Of a DNA stretch of 64,000 bases, positions 27,001-36,380 are shown piece after piece (positions within the stretch are counted from its first letter, which is position 1; each line of letters starts with the position of its first letter). The position numbers and the translations under genes were made by a program. The notes under the pieces are model-generated. The model searched no databases. It worked only from the letters and a program-made list of their open reading frames with translations, and was not told the DNA's origin. This DNA is from Cellulophaga sp. HaHa_2_95 (GTDB lineage Bacteria > Bacteroidota > Bacteroidia > Flavobacteriales > Flavobacteriaceae): NCBI RefSeq assembly GCF_019278565.1, contig NZ_CP058988.1, positions 496,001-560,000 on the forward strand, in the 5' to 3' direction.

Positions 27001-27517
27001 ATTTGTTGTCTTTAAAAATAGGGGTTCTCCCCACAAATCCTATCCCACCCTGTTTAAGACGTATCGGGCCAGTTACAAAATAGTCCTTCCTTTTAATGGT
27101 TTCATTAGCACCTTTTTTTCCGAGAGAATCCTTTAAGATATTAAACCCTAAAACGTTATTTTCCTCTATAGGAAATACATGAGTTATGACACCTCGTTTA
27201 TTTACAATTTCTAAGGCGCTAATTTCTTTGTGGGTAACAATCAATAAATTGGAAATAGAATCAAAATTTTTAGGTACGCCGTAATGCGCAACGATAAAAG
27301 CCAAGGTCTGTGTGGTGGAATAGCCTTGATCTAGCGTTTTTTTAAACTCTTGTTCTACCCAATTGGCTTGAGTGACTAAATTCTTTTGCTTTTGGGTTTC
27401 AAAAAGGAGGTAGCGTTGGTAATTAAGAAATTGCGTTAAAGCTAATGTGATTGCAAATACGGTTAGACCAAAGGTAAGAGGGCTCTTAAAAAACCGAAAA
27501 ATATTTTCTAGTTTCAT
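24038..27517 (-). CDS. CHASE-PAS multi-domain sensor histidine kinase
   Basis: The ATG at 27517 (MKLENIFRFFKSPLTFGL) is taken as start; it gives 1159 residues and places a first membrane helix at about 11-30. A periplasmic CHASE domain (about 60-210, ITHVFPIEENNVLGFNIL, GPIRLKQGGIGFVGRTPIF) precedes a second membrane helix near 250-275. Five PAS domains follow, then HisKA with the phospho-His in SASHELRAPLSSVMG near 925, and an HATPase with SNAIKYHN and DNGIGIPEKHLDKIFEMF. It senses small ligands outside and several internal cues and signals to the overlapping receiver gene. Signal unknown. Confidence 0.9.
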   Translation of the reverse strand: MKLENIFRFFKSPLTFGLTVFAITLALTQFLNYQRYLLFETQKQKNLVTQANWVEQEFKKTLDQGYSTTQTLAFIVAHYGVPKNFDSISNLLIVTHKEISALEIVNKRGVITHVFPIEENNVLGFNILKDSLGKKGANETIKRKDYFVTGPIRLKQGGIGFVGRTPIFKDNKFEGFTSAIISLNNVLKSAKLHNKDSQFLYRLTKINPDKTEKIYFSTYDNITSNSFSSTVEMPHGEWKLYVSAKESMPIVGILLFGVIGLFISILAGSIAWYLFKQPKHLDKLVRKKNLELVESEEKYRNLVEQASDGILLGDKHGNLLEVNIKACELFGYTKSELLKLNISALVTKENAKEIPQRIHKIFQENSLISQRILLRKDGSEFYGEISATVLPNKLVQGIVRDVSPRIALEQIASKNAKQIKESEEKYRMLVEEASDGIFLLNKELTITDVNHQFCRMFRSTKDVCVGSSLIALILPEELEAQPLRIKELTEGKTIQALRKMLRKDGTTFTAQANVKMMPNHHFLCIIQDVTEREETAEILRNSALKYRELTERISDGFVALDKDWKFNYVNAKACDAIGKSYSELIGTVAWDTLPYFTQTDAYKMLLEAMQTQQYRYIKQYREEFDRWYEYRMYPSAEGISVYFKDITKIKKTEEQVLKTKAKMESAIRIGKIGYWSWDMQDNSLEWSDEMYTIFDLHPDIPLTFENASLCIHPEDRIKHKELINHRIQNKDNTPFSYRVIHKDNSIHHVLVELEILVDENDEINKFHGTVIDMTDTIRVKQELKESQEKFYKSFHSNLVGKVIVDANRIILEANDTVANLLETTRENLIGKSLLGADVLNFELHQDSETRQVLWDKLMQEGILRDEEITYYLKNGKKIPALLSIEPLRLSNRTNYLVSAIDNTKRKEAEHLLEQQNEELSKTNLELDRFVYSASHELRAPLSSVMGLIDIILHEDHDEALVFKLDMMQQSVKRLDDFIKDIVQYSQNKHLEIAMEPIDFRHLINESLESLWYLKNRQYINIEIDIKKIPLFYSDKKRISIIFNNLISNAIKYHNINAKNPKITITIASVNDEVSIQIADNGIGIPEKHLDKIFEMFYRVSSKVMGTGIGLYVIKEIITKLNGTINVVSEPNVGTKFVILLPNQTKKSIANEVQANLVSR

Positions 27518-27680
27518 TATTTGGTCGGTGTTTAGTTTTTTAGGCAATTTAACTCCCCATAAAGTATAACCTAGTAATACCATAGGGAGATTACTGTAAA
27601 TTACAAAAAAGGATAATTCCTACAAAAGAAACCGTCTATATTTATTGGAATTCACCTATTAAATCAATTATCAAGACGTA

Positions 27681-29888
27681 TTACTTTAGTAAAGAATGTA
27701 ATTGCTCTCCAAAATAGATCATTGCTTTTACTTCTTGTACACTCAGTAAACGTTCTTTCTTAAAAATTAATAAACAACTCCCGTTAGACTCTACATGGTA
27801 ATATGGATTACTTTCAAAGAATAAAATTAGCTCATCACTAAAGATTCTTTTAATTGCCACCTCATTCGCTCCTTTAAGATAAAAGCGTTTATTAAAATCT
27901 GGCCTGTTTTCAATAGTAATATCTTTTAAACCGGCCAATTTATAAAGCATCTCTAGCAAACCTTCCTTGTCTAATGTAAATACAGGTATCTTGCGATCTA
28001 GTCGTAAATGTAGTACCGTAGTTTTTACTATTTCTTTAGCGATAAATGCCCCTTCTGTAAACTCTACATCAAAGACACTTTTCTGTTTATCCTTTTTAGA
28101 TAATGAATTGTAAATAAAATTAATTTCTTTGGTTCTAAAGAATATAAAATTAGATAAGAAATCTACCTCTTTACTTTTTCTAGGAACATAGGTCCACCCT
28201 AATTTTTCTGCCGTTAACTCTATGTTTTTTTGGCGTTTGGTAAAATAATTTTCAATAGGTTTGAGCGCCTTCAGGGGTAATATTTTCCGAATAGCAAAAG
28301 GGTGTTTAGAATCGGCCTCATGCTTATCTAGCCCTATAAGCTCTATACTTCCACCTTTTTTAGAAAAGGTTTGCACGTAATTTTCTACCCCTTCAAAAGA
28401 GGTATGGTCCACAAAACTACACATAGAAAAATCTAAAATAACATGTTCATTTTCAGGAATCATGTCTAGCTTATTTTTCAGTTTATAAAAGTTGATAAAA
28501 CTGCAGAAATATTTAATGCTCACATAATAATTATCACCATCTAATTCTTTAAACATAAGAATATTTGGCTTAAATAAATGTTTAAAAAATAAACCGAAAC
28601 TGTGGTTGATAACCACGTGTATAATAAAGGTGATAAGAATACCCACACTAATACCCGTCATTAAATTGGTGAATAGGGTAGTTAATAACGTGGCTAGGAA
28701 AATTAATATTTGCTCCTTACCAATTTTGGCAATCTTTTGGAAGTTTTTTGGTGTAGCAAGCTTATATCCTGTATAGACCAAGATAGCAGCCAATGCAGCT
28801 AATGGGATGCTTCGTAATTGCTCTTGAAACAAAACAATAAATAATACTAAAAATAGGGCATGAAATAAATTTGCAGAGCGGTTAGAGGCTTTGTTGTTAA
28901 CGTTTACAGAGCTTCTTGCAATCACGGTCACCACATTAAGTCCGCCTAAAAAACCACTAATAGTTGTAGCTAAGCCTAGCGCTTTTAAATCTTTATTTAC
29001 ATTTGATCTCCTAGATTGTGGATCCAATTTATCAACCGCTTTTATGCTCAGTAATGATTCTATACTAGAAATGAATGTAAGGGCAAAAACTACCCCTATG
29101 AATTTTTTAGAATAGACCAGTGAAAAATCTGGGAACGCTAACGAGCTGAATACATTATCCGGAATGTTTACTAAAAATTTAGCGTCCATTGGGTAAGCAA
29201 TATCCATTCCTTTATAAACATAGCTCAACCCTATCGTTAAGATTAAAATCCACATAGGTGCTGGAATTAACTGGAAGTATTTATTTCTAATTTTCGAATA
29301 AAAAACCATGATACAAAGACTTATAATTCCAATAGCAGCAGCAAATAATTTACTTTGGTTGCCTTCTGTGAAAAGTTGTAATAAGCCTTCTGGAATTTGT
29401 AGAAGTAAGGAAATAATACTACCGTGTTCATTATTATGGCCAATCATAATATGAAACTGTTTGGACAAAATACCAAGGCCAATGGCGGCAAGCATTCCTT
29501 CAATAGCCGATGCAGGGAAAAAATCTGCTAATCGCCCCATTTTTAAAAAGCCTAAAAGCATTAGGAGAGCACCAGAAATGACTATGGCGGCTAAAGTATA
29601 TAAATACCCTTGGTACATATCTCCGCCACCTAGAGTGGTTATGGCTCCAAGAACTACAATGACCAAGCCATTTCCCGGCCCTGTAATTGTTACATTCGAT
29701 CCTCCTAAAATAGACACTACGATACCGCCTACCACAGCGGCTATAATACCTGAAATTGGAGGTGCCTCACTGGCAATAGCTAATCCCAAACCTAAAGGAA
29801 GCGCTATTAAAGACACAACAAACCCCGCAAAAATATTTTTAGGGAGGTCTTTTATAAATGAAGCAGATTTCTTTTGTTTAGGTGTCAA
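27681..29888 (-). CDS. SulP-family anion transporter with STAS domain
   Basis: 735 residues. The SulP signature starts at KNIFAGFVVSLIALPLGLGLAIASEAPP (18-45), with the TGPGNG block near 70; about twelve to fourteen membrane segments lead to a STAS-like domain (about 445-550, with VILDFSMCSFVDHTSFEGV and SIELIGLD) and a further soluble tail of about 180 residues. The start is a TTG whose TGA overlaps the stop of the universal stress protein gene (TTGA), so translation is coupled. SulP proteins carry sulfate, bicarbonate or dicarboxylates; pairing with a stress protein would suit bicarbonate uptake, but this is inference. Confidence 0.88.
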   Translation of the reverse strand: MTPKQKKSASFIKDLPKNIFAGFVVSLIALPLGLGLAIASEAPPISGIIAAVVGGIVVSILGGSNVTITGPGNGLVIVVLGAITTLGGGDMYQGYLYTLAAIVISGALLMLLGFLKMGRLADFFPASAIEGMLAAIGLGILSKQFHIMIGHNNEHGSIISLLLQIPEGLLQLFTEGNQSKLFAAAIGIISLCIMVFYSKIRNKYFQLIPAPMWILILTIGLSYVYKGMDIAYPMDAKFLVNIPDNVFSSLAFPDFSLVYSKKFIGVVFALTFISSIESLLSIKAVDKLDPQSRRSNVNKDLKALGLATTISGFLGGLNVVTVIARSSVNVNNKASNRSANLFHALFLVLFIVLFQEQLRSIPLAALAAILVYTGYKLATPKNFQKIAKIGKEQILIFLATLLTTLFTNLMTGISVGILITFIIHVVINHSFGLFFKHLFKPNILMFKELDGDNYYVSIKYFCSFINFYKLKNKLDMIPENEHVILDFSMCSFVDHTSFEGVENYVQTFSKKGGSIELIGLDKHEADSKHPFAIRKILPLKALKPIENYFTKRQKNIELTAEKLGWTYVPRKSKEVDFLSNFIFFRTKEINFIYNSLSKKDKQKSVFDVEFTEGAFIAKEIVKTTVLHLRLDRKIPVFTLDKEGLLEMLYKLAGLKDITIENRPDFNKRFYLKGANEVAIKRIFSDELILFFESNPYYHVESNGSCLLIFKKERLLSVQEVKAMIYFGEQLHSLLK

Positions 29889-30748
29889 TTTGGTCTACGG
29901 ATTATTAATAAATCTGTTGGAAGGTCAGATAAAATATATTCAATGTCATGTGGGAATAAACGGTCTATGAAGCGTGTTTTTTTAGGAGCATTCATTACTA
30001 ATAAATCAGCCCTGACCACTTCTGCATAATGCCCAATAGAATACCCTCTTTCTCCAAAGATATTTTGAGTTTTAATTTTTATATTTTGCGTATACGTATT
30101 ACACTGGTCGCTGACAATTTTACGTACTCTAGAGTCCTCTCTATGTTTTAATCGTTCTTTCATGATATTCGCTTTTTTAAGCGATTTATCATCTTCTACT
30201 TTCACGTGTATTTCTCGTTGTAAAATTTCTTCTACAATGGTAATTTGCTGCGCACCAAGCGCATTAGCCACATAAAAAGCATCTTCTATAGCAAGCGGAG
30301 TATCTGGTGCATCTAAGCCATTCACAACAATGTTTTTACAGGAAACCCTTTCTTCAGAAGGCTTAATTAATAACAGTACGGAACAACACACCTTACGGGT
30401 TAATTTACGCGCAATAGATCCTACATAAAACTGGTAAGCGTTCTCATGCTGTAATGCCCCTAGGATAAGTAAATCTATCTTTGAATTTTTACAAGAATCT
30501 AAAATAACCTGAATAGGGTCTCCTGGAATCCACTGAATTTCTACAGTTAAATTTTCTATAGACAGTTCATTTAAAATCGCCGCTATCTTATCAGACTTTT
30601 CGGCGGTCTTCTCACCAACATGAAGTAAAATTAACTTTGAATTGAAAAACTTTGCAATTCGTGTAGTTTCAATAATGTTTACTCTAAGTTTTGGTGAAAA
30701 AGCAAATCCAAATAATATGGTTTTAAATGGATGTATTTTTTCTTTCAT
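29885..30748 (-). CDS. Tandem-domain universal stress protein (UspA family)
   Basis: 287 residues made of two Usp repeats: the first starts TILFGFAFSPKLRVNIIETTRIAKFF and has the G-x-x-x-R region LGALQHENAYQFYVGSIARKL-like pattern near 110-130; the second begins NIVVNGLDAPDTPLAIEDAFYVANALG near 150 and ends RFIDRLFPHDIEYILSDLPTDLLIIR, keeping the nucleotide-binding loop. Usp proteins bind ATP or other nucleotides and often control a neighbouring transporter. It directly precedes the SulP gene with a 4 nt overlap, and this fixed pairing supports a regulatory role on transport. Divergent antiporter gene starts 200 nt away. Confidence 0.88.
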   Translation of the reverse strand: MKEKIHPFKTILFGFAFSPKLRVNIIETTRIAKFFNSKLILLHVGEKTAEKSDKIAAILNELSIENLTVEIQWIPGDPIQVILDSCKNSKIDLLILGALQHENAYQFYVGSIARKLTRKVCCSVLLLIKPSEERVSCKNIVVNGLDAPDTPLAIEDAFYVANALGAQQITIVEEILQREIHVKVEDDKSLKKANIMKERLKHREDSRVRKIVSDQCNTYTQNIKIKTQNIFGERGYSIGHYAEVVRADLLVMNAPKKTRFIDRLFPHDIEYILSDLPTDLLIIRRPN

Positions 30749-30947
30749 AACTTATCGTTAGCCTTGTAATTCAATACAATAATACAGCTATGTTATTTAG
30801 GATAATAATTTGAAAGTGATAAATGTGAAATTTTAACCACAGAAATAATCCTTTTAAGGGTGTTTTTTATAGTCTTTATAACATTAATTCTTAAGGTTCA
30901 ATTCATAGTTTACGAATAAAAGCAGTATTTTTCCCCTAAAAATAAGA

Positions 30948-32783
30948 ATGGTTGAACTTGCGGGGATTATTGTTCTGGGTATAATAGCCCAATGGGTGGC
31001 ATGGAGGTTAAAATTACCTGCCATTTTACCACTGATATTAATCGGGTTAATGGTGGGGCCAATTGCAACACTATACACAGAAGACGGTCTTAAATTAATA
31101 GAACCAATTTGGAATGGTGAAAAAGGTCTTTTTCCAGGAGAAAGTTTATATTACTTTGTTTCCTTAGCCATTAGTATTATTCTTTTTGAAGGTGGTTTAA
31201 CCTTAAAGAGGAATGAAATTAAGAATGTAGGACCTGTGATTACCAAACTAATCACTATAGGGAGTGTGGTTACCTTTTTTGGTGCCGGTATAGCTGCGCA
31301 CTATATTTTTGGATTAAATTGGCAAATATCTTTCCTATTCTCGGCATTAATCATTGTTACTGGCCCAACAGTAATTACGCCTATATTACGTAATATTCCT
31401 CTAAAAAAAGATATCTCTACGGTCTTAAAATGGGAAGGTATTTTAATAGATCCTATTGGTGCCCTAGCAGCCGTTTTAGTGTTCGAGTTTATAAGTGTAG
31501 GAGAGGGACAAGCTTATACGCAAACCGCATTGATTGAGTTTGGTAAAATCTTGCTCTTTGGAACCACTTTTGGTTTCACTTTTGCGCATGCACTTACTTT
31601 TGCCATCAAAAAGAATTTTATACCACATTACCTGCTCAATGTAGTTTCATTGTCCTTGGTATTAATGGTGTTTGTAATGTCAGATGTTTTTGCTCATGAA
31701 TCAGGCCTATTAGCCGTAGTGGTCATGGGAATGGTCCTGGGGAACATTAACCTGCCGAATCTTAAAGAATTACTGTACTTTAAAGAATCATTGAGTGTTT
31801 TATTAATCTCGATCTTATTTATTCTCCTTGCGGCAAATATCAATATTAGCGATTTAGCGCTTATCTATAACTGGCAAACAGCAGTGCTTTTTGCAGTAAT
31901 TGTTTTTGTCATTAGGCCTTTGGGCGTGTTTTTAAGCACGCAAGGATCATCCCTTAAGCTGAGAGAAAAGCTTTTTATAAGTTGGGTAGGTCCAAGAGGG
32001 ATTGTGGCAGCAGGTATCGCCTCGTTATTTGGCTCTAAGCTTTTAGCAAAAGGCGAAGCGGGTGCAGAGTACATTACACCTTTGGTGTTTATGATTGTTT
32101 TAGGAACGGTAATTTTAAACGCAACAACTGCCCGTTTATTTGCGAAGCTCGTTGGTGTTTTCTTAAAAAAATCTAATGGGATATTAATTATAGGGGCTTC
32201 TAAAGTCTCTAGAATTATTGGGAGTTATTTGCAAAAGAATGATAGGCATGTGGTGCTTATTGATAACAACCAGACCAATGTAGATAAAGCTAAGAATATG
32301 GGACTAGAAGCTATAGCTGCGAATATCTATTCTGATACATTGAGTGATAACATAGAACTGAACGATGTTGGGTATTTGATGGCGTTAACAGGGAATTCTG
32401 ACATCAATAGATATGCCATCAGCAAATTCTCTAAACATTTTGGAGAGAATGGAGCTTTTAGATTGGTAACAGACGATGAAATGAGTAACCCGGATACGAA
32501 TCCTAAAGAAGGACTTTTTTCACATACAGACGATTTTATTAAGTTAACTGAAGCGGTACGTAAGTATCCGTCGATTCACGAAATAGATTTAAAATCTACA
32601 GAGCATTATAATAGTTTGATTGAAATTACGAAGGCAGATCCTAATTCAATTCCAGTATTTTTGAAAACACCAGAAGGAGATCTAAAAATCATCTCTTCTT
32701 TTAGTGAGGAATTTGAAGATATTACGGAACAATTTAAATTGGTGTATTTAGGGAAACGTTTTGAAGATGATCAAGAAGCCTAA
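30948..32783 (+). CDS. CPA1-type cation:proton antiporter with TrkA-N domain
   Basis: 611 residues. The membrane part (about 1-405) shows LPLILIGLMVGP, SIILFEGGLTLK, VTGPTVITPILRN and EGILIDPIGALAAV, the Asp-carrying motif of proton antiporters. A TrkA-N Rossmann domain follows (GILIIGASKVSRIIGSYL at about 411-428), which binds nucleotides and could gate exchange, with an acidic C-terminal tail. It exchanges Na+ or K+ for H+ at the inner membrane. It is rightward, ends in a very strong terminator, and is divergent from the Usp-SulP pair, suggesting shared control of ion and pH balance. Family sure, ion preference not. Confidence 0.9.
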   Translation: MVELAGIIVLGIIAQWVAWRLKLPAILPLILIGLMVGPIATLYTEDGLKLIEPIWNGEKGLFPGESLYYFVSLAISIILFEGGLTLKRNEIKNVGPVITKLITIGSVVTFFGAGIAAHYIFGLNWQISFLFSALIIVTGPTVITPILRNIPLKKDISTVLKWEGILIDPIGALAAVLVFEFISVGEGQAYTQTALIEFGKILLFGTTFGFTFAHALTFAIKKNFIPHYLLNVVSLSLVLMVFVMSDVFAHESGLLAVVVMGMVLGNINLPNLKELLYFKESLSVLLISILFILLAANINISDLALIYNWQTAVLFAVIVFVIRPLGVFLSTQGSSLKLREKLFISWVGPRGIVAAGIASLFGSKLLAKGEAGAEYITPLVFMIVLGTVILNATTARLFAKLVGVFLKKSNGILIIGASKVSRIIGSYLQKNDRHVVLIDNNQTNVDKAKNMGLEAIAANIYSDTLSDNIELNDVGYLMALTGNSDINRYAISKFSKHFGENGAFRLVTDDEMSNPDTNPKEGLFSHTDDFIKLTEAVRKYPSIHEIDLKSTEHYNSLIEITKADPNSIPVFLKTPEGDLKIISSFSEEFEDITEQFKLVYLGKRFEDDQEA

Positions 32784-32801
32784 CTAAAATTTTAACGTAT
32801 G

Positions 32802-32838
32802 AAAAAGCCCTTTGTATAAAATATACAAAGGGCTTTTT
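32802..32838. terminator. Bidirectional rho-independent terminator
   Basis: A perfect 17 bp stem (AAAAAGCCCTTTGTATA facing its complement) with a 3 nt loop lies between the convergent antiporter gene and the leftward lipoprotein gene. The A and T runs at both ends make it active in both directions. Confidence 0.95.
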
Positions 32839-32852
32839 AAGTTGTATGGGTA

Positions 32853-33647
32853 TTAGAGGGTAACTTCTTCAATTACTCCGTTAGGGTAAATTATGTTGGC
32901 TTTGTTATCACAAGTACCATCACCCAGATCTACTACAACATCAATACCGTTTTTAGATAAGATGAAAAGACCATCAGAGAAATACTCACAATCTAATAAC
33001 TTGGTTAATTTTTCAGTAACAGTTACCTCATAAGTATCTCCGTTTTCTACTAGAACCCAAGTGCCTGTTACGGCAATGACAATATTATTTTCAGTAAAAA
33101 TGATACTAGCTGTTTTAGTTCCTACTTCGGTAATTATTTCACCATCCTCCAGTGTAATGACCATATCTGAAGTTACGGTAAAGTTTATATCACCTTCATT
33201 CTCTGTGGTACTTATCGTAAATGTTCTTGTGCCGCTTAATTGAATTGTTCCAATATAAAAATTGCTATAGGTTGCTGTAAAAGTTGTATTTGTTTCTCCT
33301 ATAGTATAGGTGGCATTTATGGTGCCGCTGACATTATCCGTTTCGTTGTAGATGCAATTATTGAAGGTCATGGTGAAACCAGCATCGGTATAGGTGGTAT
33401 TATAACATTCTGTGTCTTTCTGAGAAGAAAACCTTTTTCCAGTGCCATTTTTGCCTAAAAAAGCTTCAGTAACAGCATTGTCTACAATACCTGAATAATC
33501 ATCAATAGCTAATACTTTTTGTACTTCAAATTCCGAAATTTCTATAGCTTCAGAATTAGCATTGTCTGTAGAGCAGCTAGTTAGGGCTAAACCAAATAAA
33601 GCAATAAGTATAAAAGCGGAATATGTAAGTTGGTTGAGCTTTTTCAT
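32853..33647 (-). CDS. Hypothetical lipoprotein, beta-rich
   Basis: 264 residues with a type II signal peptide (LFGLALTSC, Cys25). The mature protein is rich in Thr, Asn and Ser and forms regular beta strands, for example GTINATYTIGETNTTFTATY and VTSDMVITLEDGEII, as expected for a secreted beta sandwich or barrel. Three well-separated cysteine positions (CYNTTY, NNCIY, DCEYF) could bridge. No known family was recognised. It is monocistronic, with a terminator at its 3' end and about 215 nt of non-coding DNA before the next gene. It should be anchored in the envelope; function unknown. Confidence 0.65.
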   Translation of the reverse strand: MKKLNQLTYSAFILIALFGLALTSCSTDNANSEAIEISEFEVQKVLAIDDYSGIVDNAVTEAFLGKNGTGKRFSSQKDTECYNTTYTDAGFTMTFNNCIYNETDNVSGTINATYTIGETNTTFTATYSNFYIGTIQLSGTRTFTISTTENEGDINFTVTSDMVITLEDGEIITEVGTKTASIIFTENNIVIAVTGTWVLVENGDTYEVTVTEKLTKLLDCEYFSDGLFILSKNGIDVVVDLGDGTCDNKANIIYPNGVIEEVTL

Positions 33648-33865
33648 GACATTTACAATCAGGTTCTATTTTGTAACGTAAAAAGTTCTCAAATAGTATA
33701 CCAATTCTTAAAATTTGTTAAAAAAAAGATTCATTTTAAGTTTTTATCTAGTATTTGTTTTCCTCCATGACGATTAGCGAATTAAATTTTTTTATAGAAA
33801 TTGGCAATATGGCTTAGAATAATCTGTTTTTAGTCACATAACCATAACCAAAAACCGTTTATTTT

Positions 33866-34135
33866 ATGAAAAAATCAATTTTATTCGTCGCACTAATAGG
33901 AAGTGTTTTATTTTTTTCTTGCTCTAAAGATAATGATGACAAAGGCATCTGCGAAAGTTGTGAGCTTATAGGGGTTCCTATAACAGCTTGTGATAATGGT
34001 GATGGTACAGTATCTATTTCCTCTGGGGGAAATTCTGAAACTATTTCTGAAGAAGAATTGGGAGGCTTAAGCCCGGAGGACTATGTAAAAGGAATCTGCT
34101 CTGCTGGTGATATTAATTTAGGGCAAGTCCATTAA
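33866..34135 (+). CDS. Small acidic lipoprotein
   Basis: 89 residues: a lipobox LFFSC at about residue 19 in MKKSILFVALIGSVLFFSC, then a short acidic mature part (KDNDDKGICESCELIG, GGNSETISEEELGGLSPEDY). A CESC pair and two later cysteines are present. It is a stand-alone gene upstream of a bidirectional terminator shared with lepA. No match to a known family; the small size and the strong signal peptide nevertheless support a real protein rather than a chance frame. Confidence 0.6.
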   Translation: MKKSILFVALIGSVLFFSCSKDNDDKGICESCELIGVPITACDNGDGTVSISSGGNSETISEEELGGLSPEDYVKGICSAGDINLGQVH

Positions 34136-34158
34136 TTAGGGTGCTTATGCTATAATAC

Positions 34159-34189
34159 AAAGAAGGCTACATTGTATGTAGCCTTTCTT
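34159..34189. terminator. Bidirectional terminator between small lipoprotein and lepA
   Basis: An inverted repeat AAGAAGGCTACAT facing ATGTAGCCTTTCTT, with a TGT loop and A/T-rich flanks, lies between two convergent genes (stops at 34135 and 34198). Confidence 0.85.
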
Positions 34190-34197
34190 AATCTTTC

Positions 34198-35994
34198 TTA
34201 ATCGTTTAGCTTTAAAACAGCCATAAATGCTTCTTGTGGTACTTCTACATTACCCACCTGACGCATTCGTTTTTTACCTTTTTTCTGTTTCTCTAAAAGT
34301 TTACGTTTACGAGAAATATCACCACCGTAACATTTGGCGGTAACGTCTTTACGTAAGGCTTTTGTTGTTTCTCTTGAAATTACTTTCGCTCCAATAGCTG
34401 CTTGAATAGGAATATCAAACTGCTGACGCGGGATTAGTTCTTTTAATTTCTCACACATTCTTTTACCGATATTAACAGCATTATCTGCGTGTATAAGTGC
34501 AGATAGGGCATCTACCGGTTGCGCATTTAATAAAATATCTACACGTACTAATTTAGAAGTACGCATCCCAATAGGGGTATAGTCAAAAGAAGCATAGCCT
34601 TTAGAAACTGTTTTTAATCGATCATAAAAATCAAAAACTATTTCTGCCAAAGGCATATCAAAATTTAGTTCAACACGTTCTGTTGTTAAATACGTCTGGT
34701 TGGTAATTTGACCTCTTTTTTCAATACAAAGAGACATTACATTACCAACATAATCTGCCTTTGTGATAATCGTTGCTTTTATATATGGTTCCTCAACACG
34801 ATCTATACTAGATGGATCCGGTAAATCTGTTGGGTTATTTACGATTAAAGGCTCATTAGGATTTTTACGCGTGTATGCATAGTAACTAACGTTAGGTACC
34901 GTAGTGATCACTGTCATGTTAAACTCACGCTCTAAACGCTCTTGAATAATCTCCATATGAAGCATTCCTAAGAAACCACAACGGAAACCAAAGCCAAGGG
35001 CTGCACTACTTTCTGGTGCAAATACTAAGGAAGCATCATTGAGTTGTAACTTCTCCATAGAAGCTCTTAGTTCTTCAAATTCATCAGTATCTACTGGGTA
35101 AATACCTGCAAATACCATTGGTTTTACATCTTCAAAACCTTCTATAGGATTTTTTGTAGGATTAGCAGCATCCGTAATTGTATCACCTACTTTTACTTCA
35201 CGAGCATCTTTTATTCCTGTAATTAGGTACCCAACATCACCAGCTTTAACACTTTGCTTTGGGTGTTGTGTTAATTTTAAAGTTCCTACTTCATCAGCAA
35301 AATAGTCACTGTCTGTAGCTACGAATTTTATTTTTTGACCTTTTTTAATTTCACCATTAATCACTCTAAAATAGGTTTCTACACCTCTAAAAGGATTGTA
35401 AACAGAGTCAAATACTAAGGCTTGCAAAGATTCGTCAGGGTTTCCTTGTGGAGGAGGAATACGTTCAATAACAGCAGCCAAAATTTCTTCAATACCAATA
35501 CCTGTTTTTGCACTAGCAGGAATTACATCGCTAGGATCACAGCCTAATAAGTCTACGATATCATCTGTAACTTCTTCAGGGTTGGCGCTTGGTAAATCTA
35601 TTTTATTTAAAATAGGGATAATCTCTAGATCATTTTCCAGAGCAAGATATAAGTTACTTATGGTTTGTGCTTGAATACTTTGTGCAGCATCAACAATTAA
35701 TAAGGCACCTTCACAAGCAGCAATAGATCTAGAAACCTCATAAGAGAAATCTACGTGGCCAGGAGTATCAATAAGGTTTAAAATATATTGCTCACCTTTA
35801 TACGTGTAATCCATTTGTATGGCGTGACTTTTAATGGTAATCCCACGTTCACGCTCTAAATCCATACTATCTAACAACTGTTCTTTTTTCTCTCGATCTG
35901 TAACAGAACCAGTGAAATCTAACAATCTATCTGCCAAGGTACTTTTACCATGGTCAATATGTGCAATAATACAGAAGTTTCTAATGTTTTTCAT
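34198..35994 (-). CDS. lepA: Elongation factor 4 (LepA)
   Basis: 598 residues, the normal LepA length. GTPase motifs are complete: G1 AHIDHGKST at about 10-18, effector [10 protein letters not shown]3 DTPGHVDF, G4 NKID near 130. The C-terminal LepA-specific domain is present, ending [21 protein letters not shown]4 back-translocates or rescues stalled ribosomes under ionic stress. It is monocistronic here, transcribed leftward from the intergenic region before dusB. Very secure. Confidence 0.98.
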   Translation of the reverse strand: MKNIRNFCIIAHIDHGKSTLADRLLDFTGSVTDREKKEQLLDSMDLERERGITIKSHAIQMDYTYKGEQYILNLIDTPGHVDFSYEVSRSIAACEGALLIVDAAQSIQAQTISNLYLALENDLEIIPILNKIDLPSANPEEVTDDIVDLLGCDPSDVIPASAKTGIGIEEILAAVIERIPPPQGNPDESLQALVFDSVYNPFRGVETYFRVINGEIKKGQKIKFVATDSDYFADEVGTLKLTQHPKQSVKAGDVGYLITGIKDAREVKVGDTITDAANPTKNPIEGFEDVKPMVFAGIYPVDTDEFEELRASMEKLQLNDASLVFAPESSAALGFGFRCGFLGMLHMEIIQERLEREFNMTVITTVPNVSYYAYTRKNPNEPLIVNNPTDLPDPSSIDRVEEPYIKATIITKADYVGNVMSLCIEKRGQITNQTYLTTERVELNFDMPLAEIVFDFYDRLKTVSKGYASFDYTPIGMRTSKLVRVDILLNAQPVDALSALIHADNAVNIGKRMCEKLKELIPRQQFDIPIQAAIGAKVISRETTKALRKDVTAKCYGGDISRKRKLLEKQKKGKKRMRQVGNVEVPQEAFMAVLKLND

Positions 35995-36380
35995 GTAAGC
36001 TGAATAAGTTCAGTTGACTAAAATTATGGTTTATCAAAAAAAATATCGAAAACCAATTGCAAATATAAGTGATTTGTTGAGCATTAAATATGACAAGAAT
36101 AGAAATAAGAATGAAATACGATTAAAAGCAGTAAAATAAGAACAGATTGTACTTTTTTTTGACAAAAAACAAGTTTAACATGCGAAAATAGCTGATAAAA
36201 AATGCGTCCCCTACCTAAAATAGTACGCTGACTTTTTTCTTTCTATAATTGGGTATATTCCTAAAAATGAAGATTAAACAGGCTAATGCTTTAGAATTCC
36301 TTAAATAATTGCGTTCATAATTAGGGTGTGATAACTTCCTAAAAATTGCGTAATTTTGCCTCGTATTAAATTAGAAAGTT
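35995..36380. other. Intergenic region between lepA and dusB
   Basis: This 386 nt, strongly AT-rich stretch holds the divergent promoters of lepA and dusB. A TAATTTTG box (36351-36358), a full match to the -7 consensus TAnnTTTG, lies 22 nt before the dusB start, although no clear TTG stands at the right distance. A 13-codon ORF near 36268 is too short to support. No tRNA, hairpin or repeat was seen. Confidence 0.5.

Noticed and set aside
36268..36309. 13-codon ORF in the lepA-dusB gap as a small gene or insertion sequence remnant
   Set aside because: Very short and without a match or terminal repeats; treated as intergenic DNA.
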